DNA from: Mucilaginibacter ginsenosidivorax | Lineage (GTDB): Bacteria; Bacteroidota; Bacteroidia; Sphingobacteriales; Sphingobacteriaceae | Length of the DNA: 64,000 nt | NCBI RefSeq assembly: GCF_007971525.1 | Contig: NZ_CP042437.1 | Coordinates: 4,278,001 to 4,342,000, forward strand | Reading direction: 5' to 3' | Shown here: one piece after another, positions 55,623 to 64,000 of the stretch | How the letters are laid out: every line of letters starts with the position of its first letter | How positions within the stretch are numbered: the first letter of the stretch is position 1 | Notes under the pieces: generated by a model | What the model was told of the DNA's origin: nothing | Databases searched by the model: none | The model's input: only the letters and a program-made list of their open reading frames with translations | Translations under genes and position numbers: made by a program

Positions 55623-55677
55623 AAATCGCTAAGGCGATAGTAAATTATATCATTTAATGATGTAATACCACAACGCC

Positions 55678-57231
55678 TTAATATCCCGGGTTGTTGGGCA
55701 ACAATTTTTTGTTAATGTCAATATCAGCCTGGGGCACCGGCCATAACCATGCTTTGGTAGCATCAAATGTCCGGGTATCTAACTTAACCTGACTAAATTT
55801 CCAGGTAGATGCGCTTGCCGGATTGCTCAACAACGATTTGTCATAGCCATAAACATCATGAACCAGGGACTGATCTTTCCAGCGTAACATATCTGCATAC
55901 CTTGTGCCTTCCATAAAGAATTCAACCCTGCGTTCATGGCGCAAAATTGCTCGCAATTGTGACTGGCTTAAGCCTGTTCCTTCTACATCTTCAACCTTTG
56001 GCATGCTTACTCTGGCCCGTACCTTGTCTATAAGTGTATAGATTTCCGTTGCGGTGCTTCCGGATTCAATCAGGGCTTCGGCACGTATCAGCAATACGTC
56101 GGCATAACGCATCAGTATAGTATTGAGAGAACAATTATTGGGGTCTGCAATACCTATTGCTGCGTATTTACGGGGGCGTGCTCCGGATGGAACCACATCA
56201 TTAGCAGGTATGTAGGTTGTTGTGCCCCACAAAGAGCCCGGCAACACTACCGAGGCCGCCAATCTTGGATCGCGATTGACATATGGGTTTTGAGCATTGT
56301 ATCCCGAAGCTGAATTAGTAATAGGCAATCCGTTAGTCATGTAATACGAATCTATCAAATCGGCAGTAACGTTTGGTGTTGGCCAAACGCTTAATGATAG
56401 TGCAGATGATGGCCATGGTTGTGGCTGGGTAGTTGGTATATACTGGATATCAAAAATTACCTCGCTGTTATTTTCATGCGATTCATCAAACATCAAACCA
56501 TAATTAGGATATAAACTATACGCATTCAGATTAATCACATCTTGTGCAGCCTGTGCAGCATCGGCCCACTTTTCATTATACAAAAGTACTTTTGCTTTGT
56601 AAGCCAATGCGGCTCCTTTTGTTACCCGGCCAACATCAGAACCCGAGTAAGAGGCAGGTAGTGCCGTTGCGGCGTCTGTAAAATCAGTTATGATCTGGGT
56701 TAGCACGGTGGCTTTAGCGGTCCTTGAAACATATGCTTCCGAGAGCGATTGAACTTTGGTAATTAAAGGTACATCACCAAAATAGTTAATCAGATCGGCA
56801 TATGCATAACCACGTAAAAACTTCGCTTCTGCCGACATCTGGCTTTTTACAGCAGCATCAACGTTAGCGGAGGCAACATCCTGCAAAAACTCGTTGGCCC
56901 TGGAAATAATAGTGTAGTCCTGGGTCCACTTAGCATACGGAGCCCAGCTGTTAGATGTGGTTTGCCATGCCCCTACTTCCTTTGAACCCTGCCAGGCATC
57001 CTGGCAATAGGCGTTATCCGATTCAAATTCAAACTGGAAAAAATGGCCGGGAGTAGCGTTTGGCGGTAATGCATTGTAAATACCGACAAGAGCCATTTTT
57101 ACCTGGGTTTCATTTTGAAAAAATGTTGACGGAGATAACTGGGCTTTAGGCGTCTTATCCAGAAGGTTTTTCTGGCAGCCGGCAAGATTAATAACAGATA
57201 CTAATAATGCGATTTTATATATAGTCTTCAT
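55678..57231 (-). CDS. SusD/RagB-family glycan-binding lipoprotein
   Basis: This is a 517-residue protein with a lipobox (VSVINLAGC, Cys near 19). The N-terminal TPR-like part starts TFFQNETQVKMALVGIYNAL, and the C-terminal signatures ILMRYADVLLIRAEALIESG and LRHERRVEFFMEGTRYADMLRW are clear. It pairs with the SusC gene 11 bases upstream on the same strand. It is unlike the SusD at 21802, consistent with another ligand. It probably belongs to the HTCS-controlled locus. Confidence 0.95.
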   Translation of the reverse strand: MKTIYKIALLVSVINLAGCQKNLLDKTPKAQLSPSTFFQNETQVKMALVGIYNALPPNATPGHFFQFEFESDNAYCQDAWQGSKEVGAWQTTSNSWAPYAKWTQDYTIISRANEFLQDVASANVDAAVKSQMSAEAKFLRGYAYADLINYFGDVPLITKVQSLSEAYVSRTAKATVLTQIITDFTDAATALPASYSGSDVGRVTKGAALAYKAKVLLYNEKWADAAQAAQDVINLNAYSLYPNYGLMFDESHENNSEVIFDIQYIPTTQPQPWPSSALSLSVWPTPNVTADLIDSYYMTNGLPITNSASGYNAQNPYVNRDPRLAASVVLPGSLWGTTTYIPANDVVPSGARPRKYAAIGIADPNNCSLNTILMRYADVLLIRAEALIESGSTATEIYTLIDKVRARVSMPKVEDVEGTGLSQSQLRAILRHERRVEFFMEGTRYADMLRWKDQSLVHDVYGYDKSLLSNPASASTWKFSQVKLDTRTFDATKAWLWPVPQADIDINKKLLPNNPGY

Positions 57232-57242
57232 GATTTTATCCT

Positions 57243-60200
57243 TTAGAAATTAACATTTATACCTGCGGTCATTATCCGCACCTGCGGATATGCTTCAGCT
57301 CTTGTTTGATCGGAGGTCTGTTCCGGGTCAAATCCTTTGAATTTGGTGAATGTGAAAGCGTTTTGCACATTAGCATATATCCTAAGCGAGCTTAAACCGA
57401 TCTTTTTAATGGCAGCCGGGCTTAAAGTATATCCTAATTCGATATTTTTAATCCTCAGATAGGATGCATTTTCTACGTAGAAAGAAGAGTGGATATTATT
57501 TCTTACGCCATCCAATGTAACGCGGGGATAGGTATTAGATGGATTTTGCGGCGTCCACCTGTTTAACCACCATGTACCAACGTTTGCAAAGCCGCTAAAA
57601 GGCGAAGCTATTTCATAGTAGGTATAACCCTGCATGCCTTGTACGCCTTGTAAAAATACGCCAAGGTCAAGGCCTTTCCAGGCTACATTGAAGTTAAAGG
57701 CATAGGTTATATCAGGAAACTGCTTGCCAATAATTTTACGATCATGATTTTGGTCTACTATGCCGTCACCGTTCAGGTCGGCATATTTAATATCGCCGGG
57801 CTGTGCACTGTAATCGCTTACTTTAACAACACCTGGTTTAAGTGTATAGGTGCGGTTTGCATAAGGAATGGATGCATCGCTGTTGTTTTGCCATGTAAAG
57901 TCCGAGATCTGGTAAATGCCGGTCATCTGGTAACCGTAGAATGAGTTTATAGCAGAGCCAACAACAATAGCTTTGGGAGAGGTATACTGCTGAGGTACGT
58001 CCATGCTGATAATTTTGTTGACGATGTGGGAAACATTTAAGGAAGTCCTCAACTTAATACCATTGTCAAACGTGGTTTTATAAGATATGCCCAATTCAAA
58101 ACCCTTGTTTTGCACTTCGCCTGCATTTGCCCATGGGGCGGCCTGAGCCATGGTTAACGGAATCGGTTGAACCAGGCCCAGGTTTTTGGTTCTTTTATCA
58201 AAATAATCTGCTGTAAGTTCAATGTTATTATGAAGAGAGATGTCAATCCCTAAATCCAGTTGCTGGGATGTTTCCCAGGTCAGGTATTTGTTGGTCATTT
58301 GTGTAATGGCAACACCGGAGTACAGCGTTCCGCCGAACGAATAATTCTGGCCCGAGCTTAGGACATCGCTGCCATTATAGTATTTACCAATATTCTGATT
58401 GCCTAAACGCCCCCAGGATGCACGAATTTTTGCAAAATCCAGCCAGTTCAGATTTTTCATAAAATTTTCCTTTGATATAATCCAGGCGGCCGAGAATGAT
58501 GGAAATGAGCCCCATTTTATACCATTTGAAAACCTGGAAGAACCATCCCTCCGGATATTGGCTTCAAATAAATATTTGTCGTCAAATGCATAGTTGAACC
58601 GGCCAAAAAATGAGCGAAGGCCAAGGTCGTAGCTGTCGGAGTTATTGGTCTGCGTGGCTGCATCGCCAAGATTCAATACACGCTGCGTATTGTTCACAAA
58701 ATTTGCGCGATAGCCACTTTGCCAATCATAGGTAAAATCCTCTTCACTATAACCGCCCAATAAGTTGAATGAATGCCGGTTAAATGTTTTATTATATTTT
58801 AATAAGCCATTAAGCAGCGAGTGACCATCAATTTCGTCGGTCACATTCAGGTTTGAAGCCAGTTGTGTAGTTGTTCCGTTTTGATTTTGCAGCGATACAT
58901 TGGCATGAAAAGCGTTTGTATTTGTGTAAATGGCACTATAGGCGTAAGTAAGCTGTGCGCTTAAACCGGGAAGGATTTTATATTCTGCTTCTGCCTGTCC
59001 GTTAAAGTTGTAACGTTTTTGCAGGCTTGTGCTGCCTTCTTTAATTTCTCCGTAGTAGTTACGTTCTCCGTTAACAGAAACCCAGTTTCCGTTTGCATCT
59101 TTAAGGGGGTGTATTGGAGCGAGGGTAGAATACCATTCGGCATTCCAAAGGTCGGTAGGTTGCCCCGTTACTCCTAAATTACCCGAAATATTACCGGAAA
59201 CACGAAGCCTTTTATCTTTTAAGTGGTAGGTGTCAAGGTTCAAACGGAAGTCTGTTTTTTTGTAATTGGTGGCCACCAGGATTCCATCCTGATTCAAATG
59301 GCCCAGCATAAATGCATAATTAACGTTGTCATTACCGCCCGTTGCGCTTACACGATGATTTTGCATATAGGCATTTCCATAATACACCTTGAAATAATTA
59401 ATATCGGGGTATAACGGGTTGTTGTGGGCCGCGTATTTTTGAATAATCGAATCCGGATACGCAGGTGCCGATCCGGTATTTACCGCGGCTTCGTTGTAAA
59501 GTGTGGTATATTGAACCGAGTTTAATACATTGGGTAGCCTGGTTGGGCTTTGGATACCTGCATATGCGCTATAGTTAACATGTATTTTACCTGCCGATCC
59601 CCGCTTGGTAGTAATTAAAATAACGCCGTTTGCCGCCCGGCTTCCGTAGATGGCCGATGATGCAGCATCTTTCAACACCGAAATGGATTGAACATCGTTG
59701 GGGTTTACATCGCCTATGCTTCCGGGAAAACCATCAACTAACACCAGTGGCGAATTATCTCCAAAAGTGCCTACCCCCCGAATGTCTATAACTGTGTTAT
59801 CATCGCCGGGTTTACCTGAACTTTGCAGCGCAAAAACACCAGAAACAGTACCTTGTAAGGCCTGGCCGGTGTTTGTTAATGGCCTGCTTTCTAAATCCTT
59901 TGTGTTTACAACGCCTACTGAGCCTGTCAGGTTTTCTTTCTTCTGCGTTCCGTAACCTACCACCACTACATCGTTCAGTGTTTTCATTGAAGGTTGAAGC
60001 TTTATTGCAATGTCAGTTTTTCCACTTACTGCAATTTCAACTTTCTCGTAAGAGATATAAGTTACAACCAGTACTGCATTTTCGGGTACATTCAAAAGTT
60101 GAAAGCTTCCTTTTAAGTCACTCAGGGTACCTTTGTTGGTTCCCTTTATACTGATAGAAACACCAACCAGCGGCTGGCCATCAATAGCGTCTACCACGGA

Positions 60201-60386
60201 TCCTTTTACAGTAATCGCAGCTTTATTCGAAGCTATTTTCGCTATTATAGGGTTATTGTTGTGTGTTATTAAATTAGGGGTTAAGGCATTTGCACCAATT
60301 GGCAATATAAATAATGCCAAAGTTTTAAACGTAGTGCGGCCCCCCCTGGAATACAAATAATTTGGAAAAAGTAATTTTCGTTTCAT
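57243..60386 (-). CDS. SusC/RagA-type TonB-dependent transporter without STN domain
   Basis: The ATG at 60386 (MKRKLLFPNYLYSRGG) is chosen over a frame extending to 60434. The protein has 1047 residues. It has a carboxypeptidase-regulatory-like domain (about 55-135, VKGSVVDAIDGQPLVGVSIS), TonB box and plug (ENLTGSVGVVN, DIRGVGTFGDNSPLVLVDG, VLKDAASSAIYGSRAANGVILIT) and a barrel to TAGINVNF. It lacks the STN domain present in the SusC proteins at 18440 and 63250, which agrees with control by the HTCS and not by sigma/FecR. It would import oligosaccharides, possibly from xyloglucan. Confidence 0.95.
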   Translation of the reverse strand: MKRKLLFPNYLYSRGGRTTFKTLALFILPIGANALTPNLITHNNNPIIAKIASNKAAITVKGSVVDAIDGQPLVGVSISIKGTNKGTLSDLKGSFQLLNVPENAVLVVTYISYEKVEIAVSGKTDIAIKLQPSMKTLNDVVVVGYGTQKKENLTGSVGVVNTKDLESRPLTNTGQALQGTVSGVFALQSSGKPGDDNTVIDIRGVGTFGDNSPLVLVDGFPGSIGDVNPNDVQSISVLKDAASSAIYGSRAANGVILITTKRGSAGKIHVNYSAYAGIQSPTRLPNVLNSVQYTTLYNEAAVNTGSAPAYPDSIIQKYAAHNNPLYPDINYFKVYYGNAYMQNHRVSATGGNDNVNYAFMLGHLNQDGILVATNYKKTDFRLNLDTYHLKDKRLRVSGNISGNLGVTGQPTDLWNAEWYSTLAPIHPLKDANGNWVSVNGERNYYGEIKEGSTSLQKRYNFNGQAEAEYKILPGLSAQLTYAYSAIYTNTNAFHANVSLQNQNGTTTQLASNLNVTDEIDGHSLLNGLLKYNKTFNRHSFNLLGGYSEEDFTYDWQSGYRANFVNNTQRVLNLGDAATQTNNSDSYDLGLRSFFGRFNYAFDDKYLFEANIRRDGSSRFSNGIKWGSFPSFSAAWIISKENFMKNLNWLDFAKIRASWGRLGNQNIGKYYNGSDVLSSGQNYSFGGTLYSGVAITQMTNKYLTWETSQQLDLGIDISLHNNIELTADYFDKRTKNLGLVQPIPLTMAQAAPWANAGEVQNKGFELGISYKTTFDNGIKLRTSLNVSHIVNKIISMDVPQQYTSPKAIVVGSAINSFYGYQMTGIYQISDFTWQNNSDASIPYANRTYTLKPGVVKVSDYSAQPGDIKYADLNGDGIVDQNHDRKIIGKQFPDITYAFNFNVAWKGLDLGVFLQGVQGMQGYTYYEIASPFSGFANVGTWWLNRWTPQNPSNTYPRVTLDGVRNNIHSSFYVENASYLRIKNIELGYTLSPAAIKKIGLSSLRIYANVQNAFTFTKFKGFDPEQTSDQTRAEAYPQVRIMTAGINVNF

Positions 60387-61178
60387 AATTGGGTTATTAA
60401 AATTTAAGTTGGTTGGTTCAGTGGGCAAGTACAAGTTATATGTTAATGCTGCTGGCGATAGCGCATAGACAAACGTAATATTGGCATCCTAACACAGCCT
60501 CCGGAGTTAACAATAACAAGCAATTGCCAGGGCCAGGAATTTATCCCGGCATTTTCGTCGAAATGTTTTTAATAAGATGCCGGCGGCTTCTCTTTTTTGA
60601 AAGCATACGCGGTTCTTGGAATTTTCCTCATGATGGTGTTTAATTAAATAGAGTAATTGGTTAATATGAAGCCGTCATTTTTAGACGAGTATTCAAGAGG
60701 GCAAAGTCTTTGAAAAACGCTAAAAACAAAAGGGGCTAACCTGCAAAAAAGAAGGGGCAAAAAGGGAGTTTTAGATTGAAAGAACGCTTCCCGAAGGTTT
60801 CGCCATGAAAATTTGTCCAAAGAATGGGGTGTATTCCATTTCCAGCTTTCTGTGATCTTTTAAGGTTTATTGAAGTAACGATCTTATGTTTCTTCATTGG
60901 TAAATTTCATACCAACATTGTTACGCCAGAAACAATCATTTTAAACTTGTGATGGATTTGGGCGAACGATTTTGATAAAAAATATTGATGGGGTAATAAA
61001 CCGCAATAGCCTTATTAAATTGATTAAAATACGTTCTGTTATGGAACATTGGCCTGCTATTGGTCAGGGATTTAAATACAGACACCTAAATGGCGATTCT
61101 TCATTGAAATCCTATTTATTTTAATTATTTTTGAATTTACCGCCCGATTTATTACTAAATTGATAGTGTAAGTATATT
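60387..61178. other. Divergent regulatory region between SusC and the third sigma gene
   Basis: About 790 bases without a plausible gene. It contains the HTCS direct repeat (60732-60761). A short frame at 61072-61317 on the minus strand overlaps the sigma gene and is not called. Confidence 0.5.
60732..60761 (+). promoter_or_regulatory. Candidate HTCS-binding direct repeat before SusC
   Basis: GGGGCTAACC and GGGGCAAA, 22 bases from first G to first G, are in the same order as at 48547-48576 (27 of 30 bases identical). It lies 346 bases before the SusC start, antisense to it. Confidence 0.6.
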
Positions 61179-61772
61179 TTGAGATTAAGCCATACCGTTG
61201 ATGATAAGGGCCTTTTGCAAAAAATGATTGCAGGAGATGAATTGGCATTTGCCCGCTTATTTGGAAAGTACAAGGGGCTGATTTACCATTTTGTAATGAA
61301 GTATGTTCACTCGCCATTGCTGGCAGAAGACCTAACCCAAGAGATATTCATTAAATTATGGGAAAACAAAAGTAATCTGTCCGGTGTCACATCCTTCAAA
61401 AGTTATTTATTTACAACTGCCAAAAACCACACGCTAAATTGTATGAAGGCGGCTTTTCGTTCCGAAGCTGCACTGGGCCTGGTTGTAAATAGCTTTAATG
61501 CGGCAAGAAATAGTACCGAAGATGAATTGATACACCAGGAATATCTTGCATTTTTAAGGCGGGTATTAGAAAGCCTGCCGCCAAGAACAAGGGAAATTTT
61601 TTATATGTGCCGTGAACAGGAAAAAACTTACGACGAAGTGGCGCAGGAACTGGGAATTTCGAGGAATGCGGTCAAAAATCATATGGTGGCCTCCATGAAG
61701 GCGCTGAGTTTTTCCTTAAAAAAAGAACTTGGTATTTCTTTGACTGTTTTTTTTGCAATAGTATCCCGTTAA
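61179..61772 (+). CDS. ECF RNA polymerase sigma factor
   Basis: This is a 197-residue sigma-70 ECF factor with region 2 near 25-90 (LFGKYKGLIYHFVMK and LAEDLTQEIFIKLWENK) and region 4 near 125-180 (PRTREIFYMCREQEKTYDEVA, then SRNAVKNHMVASMKAL). Start is TTG at 61179, giving DDKGLLQKMIAGDELAF, which fits the family N-terminus; the next ATG at 61224 would remove LLQK. FecR and SusC genes follow on the same strand, the standard arrangement. The downstream product of the locus lies beyond the window. Confidence 0.9.
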   Translation: MRLSHTVDDKGLLQKMIAGDELAFARLFGKYKGLIYHFVMKYVHSPLLAEDLTQEIFIKLWENKSNLSGVTSFKSYLFTTAKNHTLNCMKAAFRSEAALGLVVNSFNAARNSTEDELIHQEYLAFLRRVLESLPPRTREIFYMCREQEKTYDEVAQELGISRNAVKNHMVASMKALSFSLKKELGISLTVFFAIVSR

Positions 61773-61969
61773 TTGAACCTTGGTTTCAACTGACTTTGCC
61801 AATTGTTCCGGTTTTTGGCAGGTAATCCTTACAAAATACCCGATTTTTCTGTCGTGGCGTAGTCATTTGGCCATCCTTCTCGTCAATATTAACTTTTTTT
61901 TAAATTTTTATAAAATCAAGCTACCCTACAGGTGGCTTTTTGTTGTCTTAGGCATAGAAATCTGTTTTT

Positions 61970-63091
61970 ATGGATAAAGATTATTACAAAGAGCTTGTAA
62001 AACGATACCTGGAGAAAAAGTCGACCGAGGAAGAACTGGAGGTTTTTTTCCACCTGGCCGAAAAAGGGGAACTCGATGAATACCTTTCGGATTCGATGGA
62101 CGAAGAATTGGGATCACCGGGAGAAGAGGAGGAGGGTAGTCATGTTAAAAAATTAGCTCCTGCAAAATTGTGGATGCCTATAGCTGCATCAGTATTGATT
62201 TTATTGTCGCTCGGTTTTTATCTCCTTTTAAAGAAGCCGGATGTTAAGCAAAGCGGCGTTCATATTGCAAACGTTCTTCCAGGCGGTAATAAGGCTTTTC
62301 TGACACTTGCAAATGGCAACAAAATTGTTTTAAATAATGCCAAAAACGGAAGTATTGCAACCCAGGGTAACGTAACGGTACTTAAAGTGGCCGACGGCCA
62401 GTTAAGCTATGCTGCAAAGGGAAAAGGCCAGGCGGCAGAAGGCTTCAACACCATAACAACCCCTAAGGGGGGCCAATACCAGCTCATTCTGGAAGATGGT
62501 ACCAAAGTTTGGCTAAACGCAATGTCCTCCCTTCGTTTTCCCACTGTATTTAAAGGGGTAGAACGACAGGTAGAGCTAACGGGCGAGGCTTACTTTGAAG
62601 TGGCCAAAAACAAGGCCATGCCATTTATAGTTAAATCGGGTTTTCAGGCCGTGAGGGTACTTGGTACCCATTTTGATATAAATGCTTACGCTGACGAGAA
62701 CAGTATTAAAACAACCCTGCTTGAAGGCTCTGTTGAAGTTAGTAACCAATATGCTAAAACCATAATCGCGCCGGGGCAGCAAAGCATATCCGAAGATCGG
62801 GGTGGTTTGCTGAAAAAAGAGGTTGATACTGAAAAAGAAGTAGCCTGGAAAAATGGCATTTTTTCTTTTGACGGCGATGATCTTAAAACAATTATGCGCC
62901 AGGTGTCGCGCTGGTACAATGTAGATGTAAGCTACTCAGGAACCATCTCTGATGAGAAATTTCATGGCGAAATTTCCAGGTTCAGCAATTTAAGTGATGT
63001 GTTAAAAATCCTGGAGCTTTACCAGGTTCATTTTGAACAAAAAGATAACAACCTTATCGTATCCTATAACCCACATTCAACTAATGATTAA
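61970..63091 (+). CDS. FecR-family anti-sigma factor
   Basis: This is a 373-residue protein. Cytoplasmic N-terminal region (about 1-65, LVKRYLEKKSTEEELEVFFH), one membrane helix (about 68-88, MPIAASVLILLSLGFYLLL), FecR domain (about 155-250, LILEDGTKVWLNAMSSLRF and VLGTHFDINAYA) and a C-terminal DUF4974-type domain (about 300-373, LKTIMRQVSRWYNVDVSYSG). It would bind the ECF sigma encoded 197 bases upstream and the STN domain of the SusC protein downstream. Confidence 0.93.
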   Translation: MDKDYYKELVKRYLEKKSTEEELEVFFHLAEKGELDEYLSDSMDEELGSPGEEEEGSHVKKLAPAKLWMPIAASVLILLSLGFYLLLKKPDVKQSGVHIANVLPGGNKAFLTLANGNKIVLNNAKNGSIATQGNVTVLKVADGQLSYAAKGKGQAAEGFNTITTPKGGQYQLILEDGTKVWLNAMSSLRFPTVFKGVERQVELTGEAYFEVAKNKAMPFIVKSGFQAVRVLGTHFDINAYADENSIKTTLLEGSVEVSNQYAKTIIAPGQQSISEDRGGLLKKEVDTEKEVAWKNGIFSFDGDDLKTIMRQVSRWYNVDVSYSGTISDEKFHGEISRFSNLSDVLKILELYQVHFEQKDNNLIVSYNPHSTND

Positions 63092-63154
63092 ACTAAACCC
63101 TAAAACGAAAAATCGCCTATGATAAAATAATACTAAAAACCTCCGCAAAAGAAA

Positions 63155-63180
63155 AGCCGAAAGACGCTAATCTCCCGGCT
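63155..63180 (+). promoter_or_regulatory. Leader hairpin before SusC, third locus
   Basis: AGCCG (63155-63159) pairs with CGGCT (63176-63180), 69 bases before the SusC ATG. Position and closing stem are like the hairpin at 18342-18371, which also ends 68-69 bases before its SusC start. Confidence 0.5.
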
Positions 63181-63249
63181 ATCAAAAAGGCAAGCAGTAA
63201 ACTTTGACCGGTGTCCTGCTTAATTATCACCTATTTCTAAATCAAAAGT

Positions 63250-64000
63250 ATGAAATTAAAATTTCTTTACCCTCTTCTTTGCTTATTACGGGGGTTAAAG
63301 CAAAAACACGCTATCATCAAACTAACTACATTATTTGTATTCATTTGTGCCTTACACTTATCTGCGGCAACTTTTGCGCAAAACGTAACCATCAAAAGGC
63401 ACAATGCATCGCTCGAAACTATTTTTAAAGAAATTAAAAAGCAAACCGGGTATATGTTCTTTTACCCGGAAAAGATCAGCCTTAAACAAACTCAAGACAT
63501 CGATATCGATAACGTACCGCTTGAAACGGCTTTAACAAGTTGTTTAAAGGGGCTTGATTTGAGTTATACCATTATCAACAAAACCGTTGTGATCAGTCGT
63601 AAGGCTCCTGAAAAACATGCACCGGGCGCCGCAACGGGCAGCTTTGCCGCACCGGTAATTATCCAGGGAAAGGTGATTGACTCGGTGGCAAATATTCCAT
63701 TAATCGGAGTTAATATCAGCGTAAAAAATAAAGCCCAATACACACAAACTAATGCCAGCGGTGAGTTTACTTTAAGTGTTCAGCAGGGCGACGTGTTGTT
63801 ATTTTCATATGTTGGCTACCAAACTAAAGAAGTGACCATTAAAAATGGCCAGTATCTGAAGATAAACCTGTCATCTAAAAACAGCACCATTAGCGATGTG
63901 GTGATCACCGGTTACCAGGTTATCAAAAAAGACAACTATACAGGTAGCGCCATCGTGATCAAAGGTGACGACCTGCAGCGGGTAAACCCTCAAAACCTGA
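63250..64000 (+). CDS. SusC/RagA-type TonB-dependent transporter with STN domain, partial
   Basis: The gene starts at 63250 (ATG) and is cut by the window end after 250 codons. A long signal/anchor region (about 1-45, LTTLFVFICALHLSAATFA) is followed by an STN domain (about 48-118, IKRHNASLETIFKEIKKQTG), a carboxypeptidase-regulatory-like domain (about 135-215, IQGKVIDSVANIPLIGVNIS) and the TonB-box area (SDVVITGYQVIKKDNYTGS). Together with the FecR and ECF sigma upstream it forms a trans-envelope signalling unit. Substrate unknown. Confidence 0.92.
   Translation, partial: MKLKFLYPLLCLLRGLKQKHAIIKLTTLFVFICALHLSAATFAQNVTIKRHNASLETIFKEIKKQTGYMFFYPEKISLKQTQDIDIDNVPLETALTSCLKGLDLSYTIINKTVVISRKAPEKHAPGAATGSFAAPVIIQGKVIDSVANIPLIGVNISVKNKAQYTQTNASGEFTLSVQQGDVLLFSYVGYQTKEVTIKNGQYLKINLSSKNSTISDVVITGYQVIKKDNYTGSAIVIKGDDLQRVNPQNL

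Noticed and set aside
61780..61977. 65-codon frame between sigma and FecR
   Set aside because: Composition is unlike neighbouring genes and it overlaps the FecR start; likely noncoding.

Overview
The window is chromosomal DNA of a Bacteroidota bacterium, most likely a Sphingobacteriaceae member such as Mucilaginibacter or Pedobacter. This is inferred from several SusC/SusD pairs, ECF sigma/FecR pairs, a hybrid two-component sensor with an AraC output domain, TAnnTTTG-type promoter sequence, few Shine-Dalgarno sites and many glycoside hydrolases. No rRNA, tRNA, CRISPR array, transposase or phage gene was seen.

Region 1 (1-4089): the 5' part of a TonB-dependent outer-membrane barrel gene on the minus strand, then a multi-PAS sensor protein that has a phospho-acceptor histidine region but no ATPase domain.

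Region 2 (4090-12825, minus strand): an arabinose catabolic block of Nudix-type regulator, araB, araD, a GH27 enzyme, araA and a sodium/solute symporter. The GH27 protein lacks the second Asp of the galactose-binding pair and may be a beta-L-arabinopyranosidase.

Region 3 (12826-31865, plus strand): an arabinan utilisation locus of aldose epimerase, ECF sigma, FecR, STN-type SusC, SusD, two GH51 and three GH43 enzymes. A three-gene minus-strand island (membrane protein, cyclase-family protein, DUF1016 nuclease) lies between the sigma factor and FecR. Several palindromic repeat families sit between the genes. Extracellular and periplasmic enzymes would release arabinose, which is then imported and turned into xylulose 5-phosphate by AraA, AraB and AraD.

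Region 4 (31866-42960): a YafQ-like toxin with a one-base frameshift and its antitoxin, a nucleotidyltransferase with a small upstream partner, an acyltransferase, an orphan ECF sigma, a short FecR-like fragment, and a six-gene GntR-controlled double ABC-transporter operon. One permease of that operon carries an M1-peptidase-like domain whose zinc-binding signature is destroyed.

Region 5 (42961-60400): a second polysaccharide locus of GH31, GH43, GH35, a hybrid sensor (HTCS), GH5 with ricin lectin repeats, SusD and SusC. The enzyme set resembles xyloglucan loci. A direct-repeat motif (GGGGC half-sites about 22 bp apart) stands upstream of GH35, SusC and GH5 in the same relative orientation and is a candidate HTCS site.

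Region 6 (61179-64000): a third ECF sigma, FecR and STN-type SusC system, cut by the window end.

The most notable regulatory signal is a TTGT-N7-ACA inverted repeat found at six intergenic places: beside the Nudix regulator (two), before araB, before a GH51 gene, and twice in the HTCS/GH5 intergenic region. It is a candidate operator that would tie both polysaccharide loci to the arabinose regulator.
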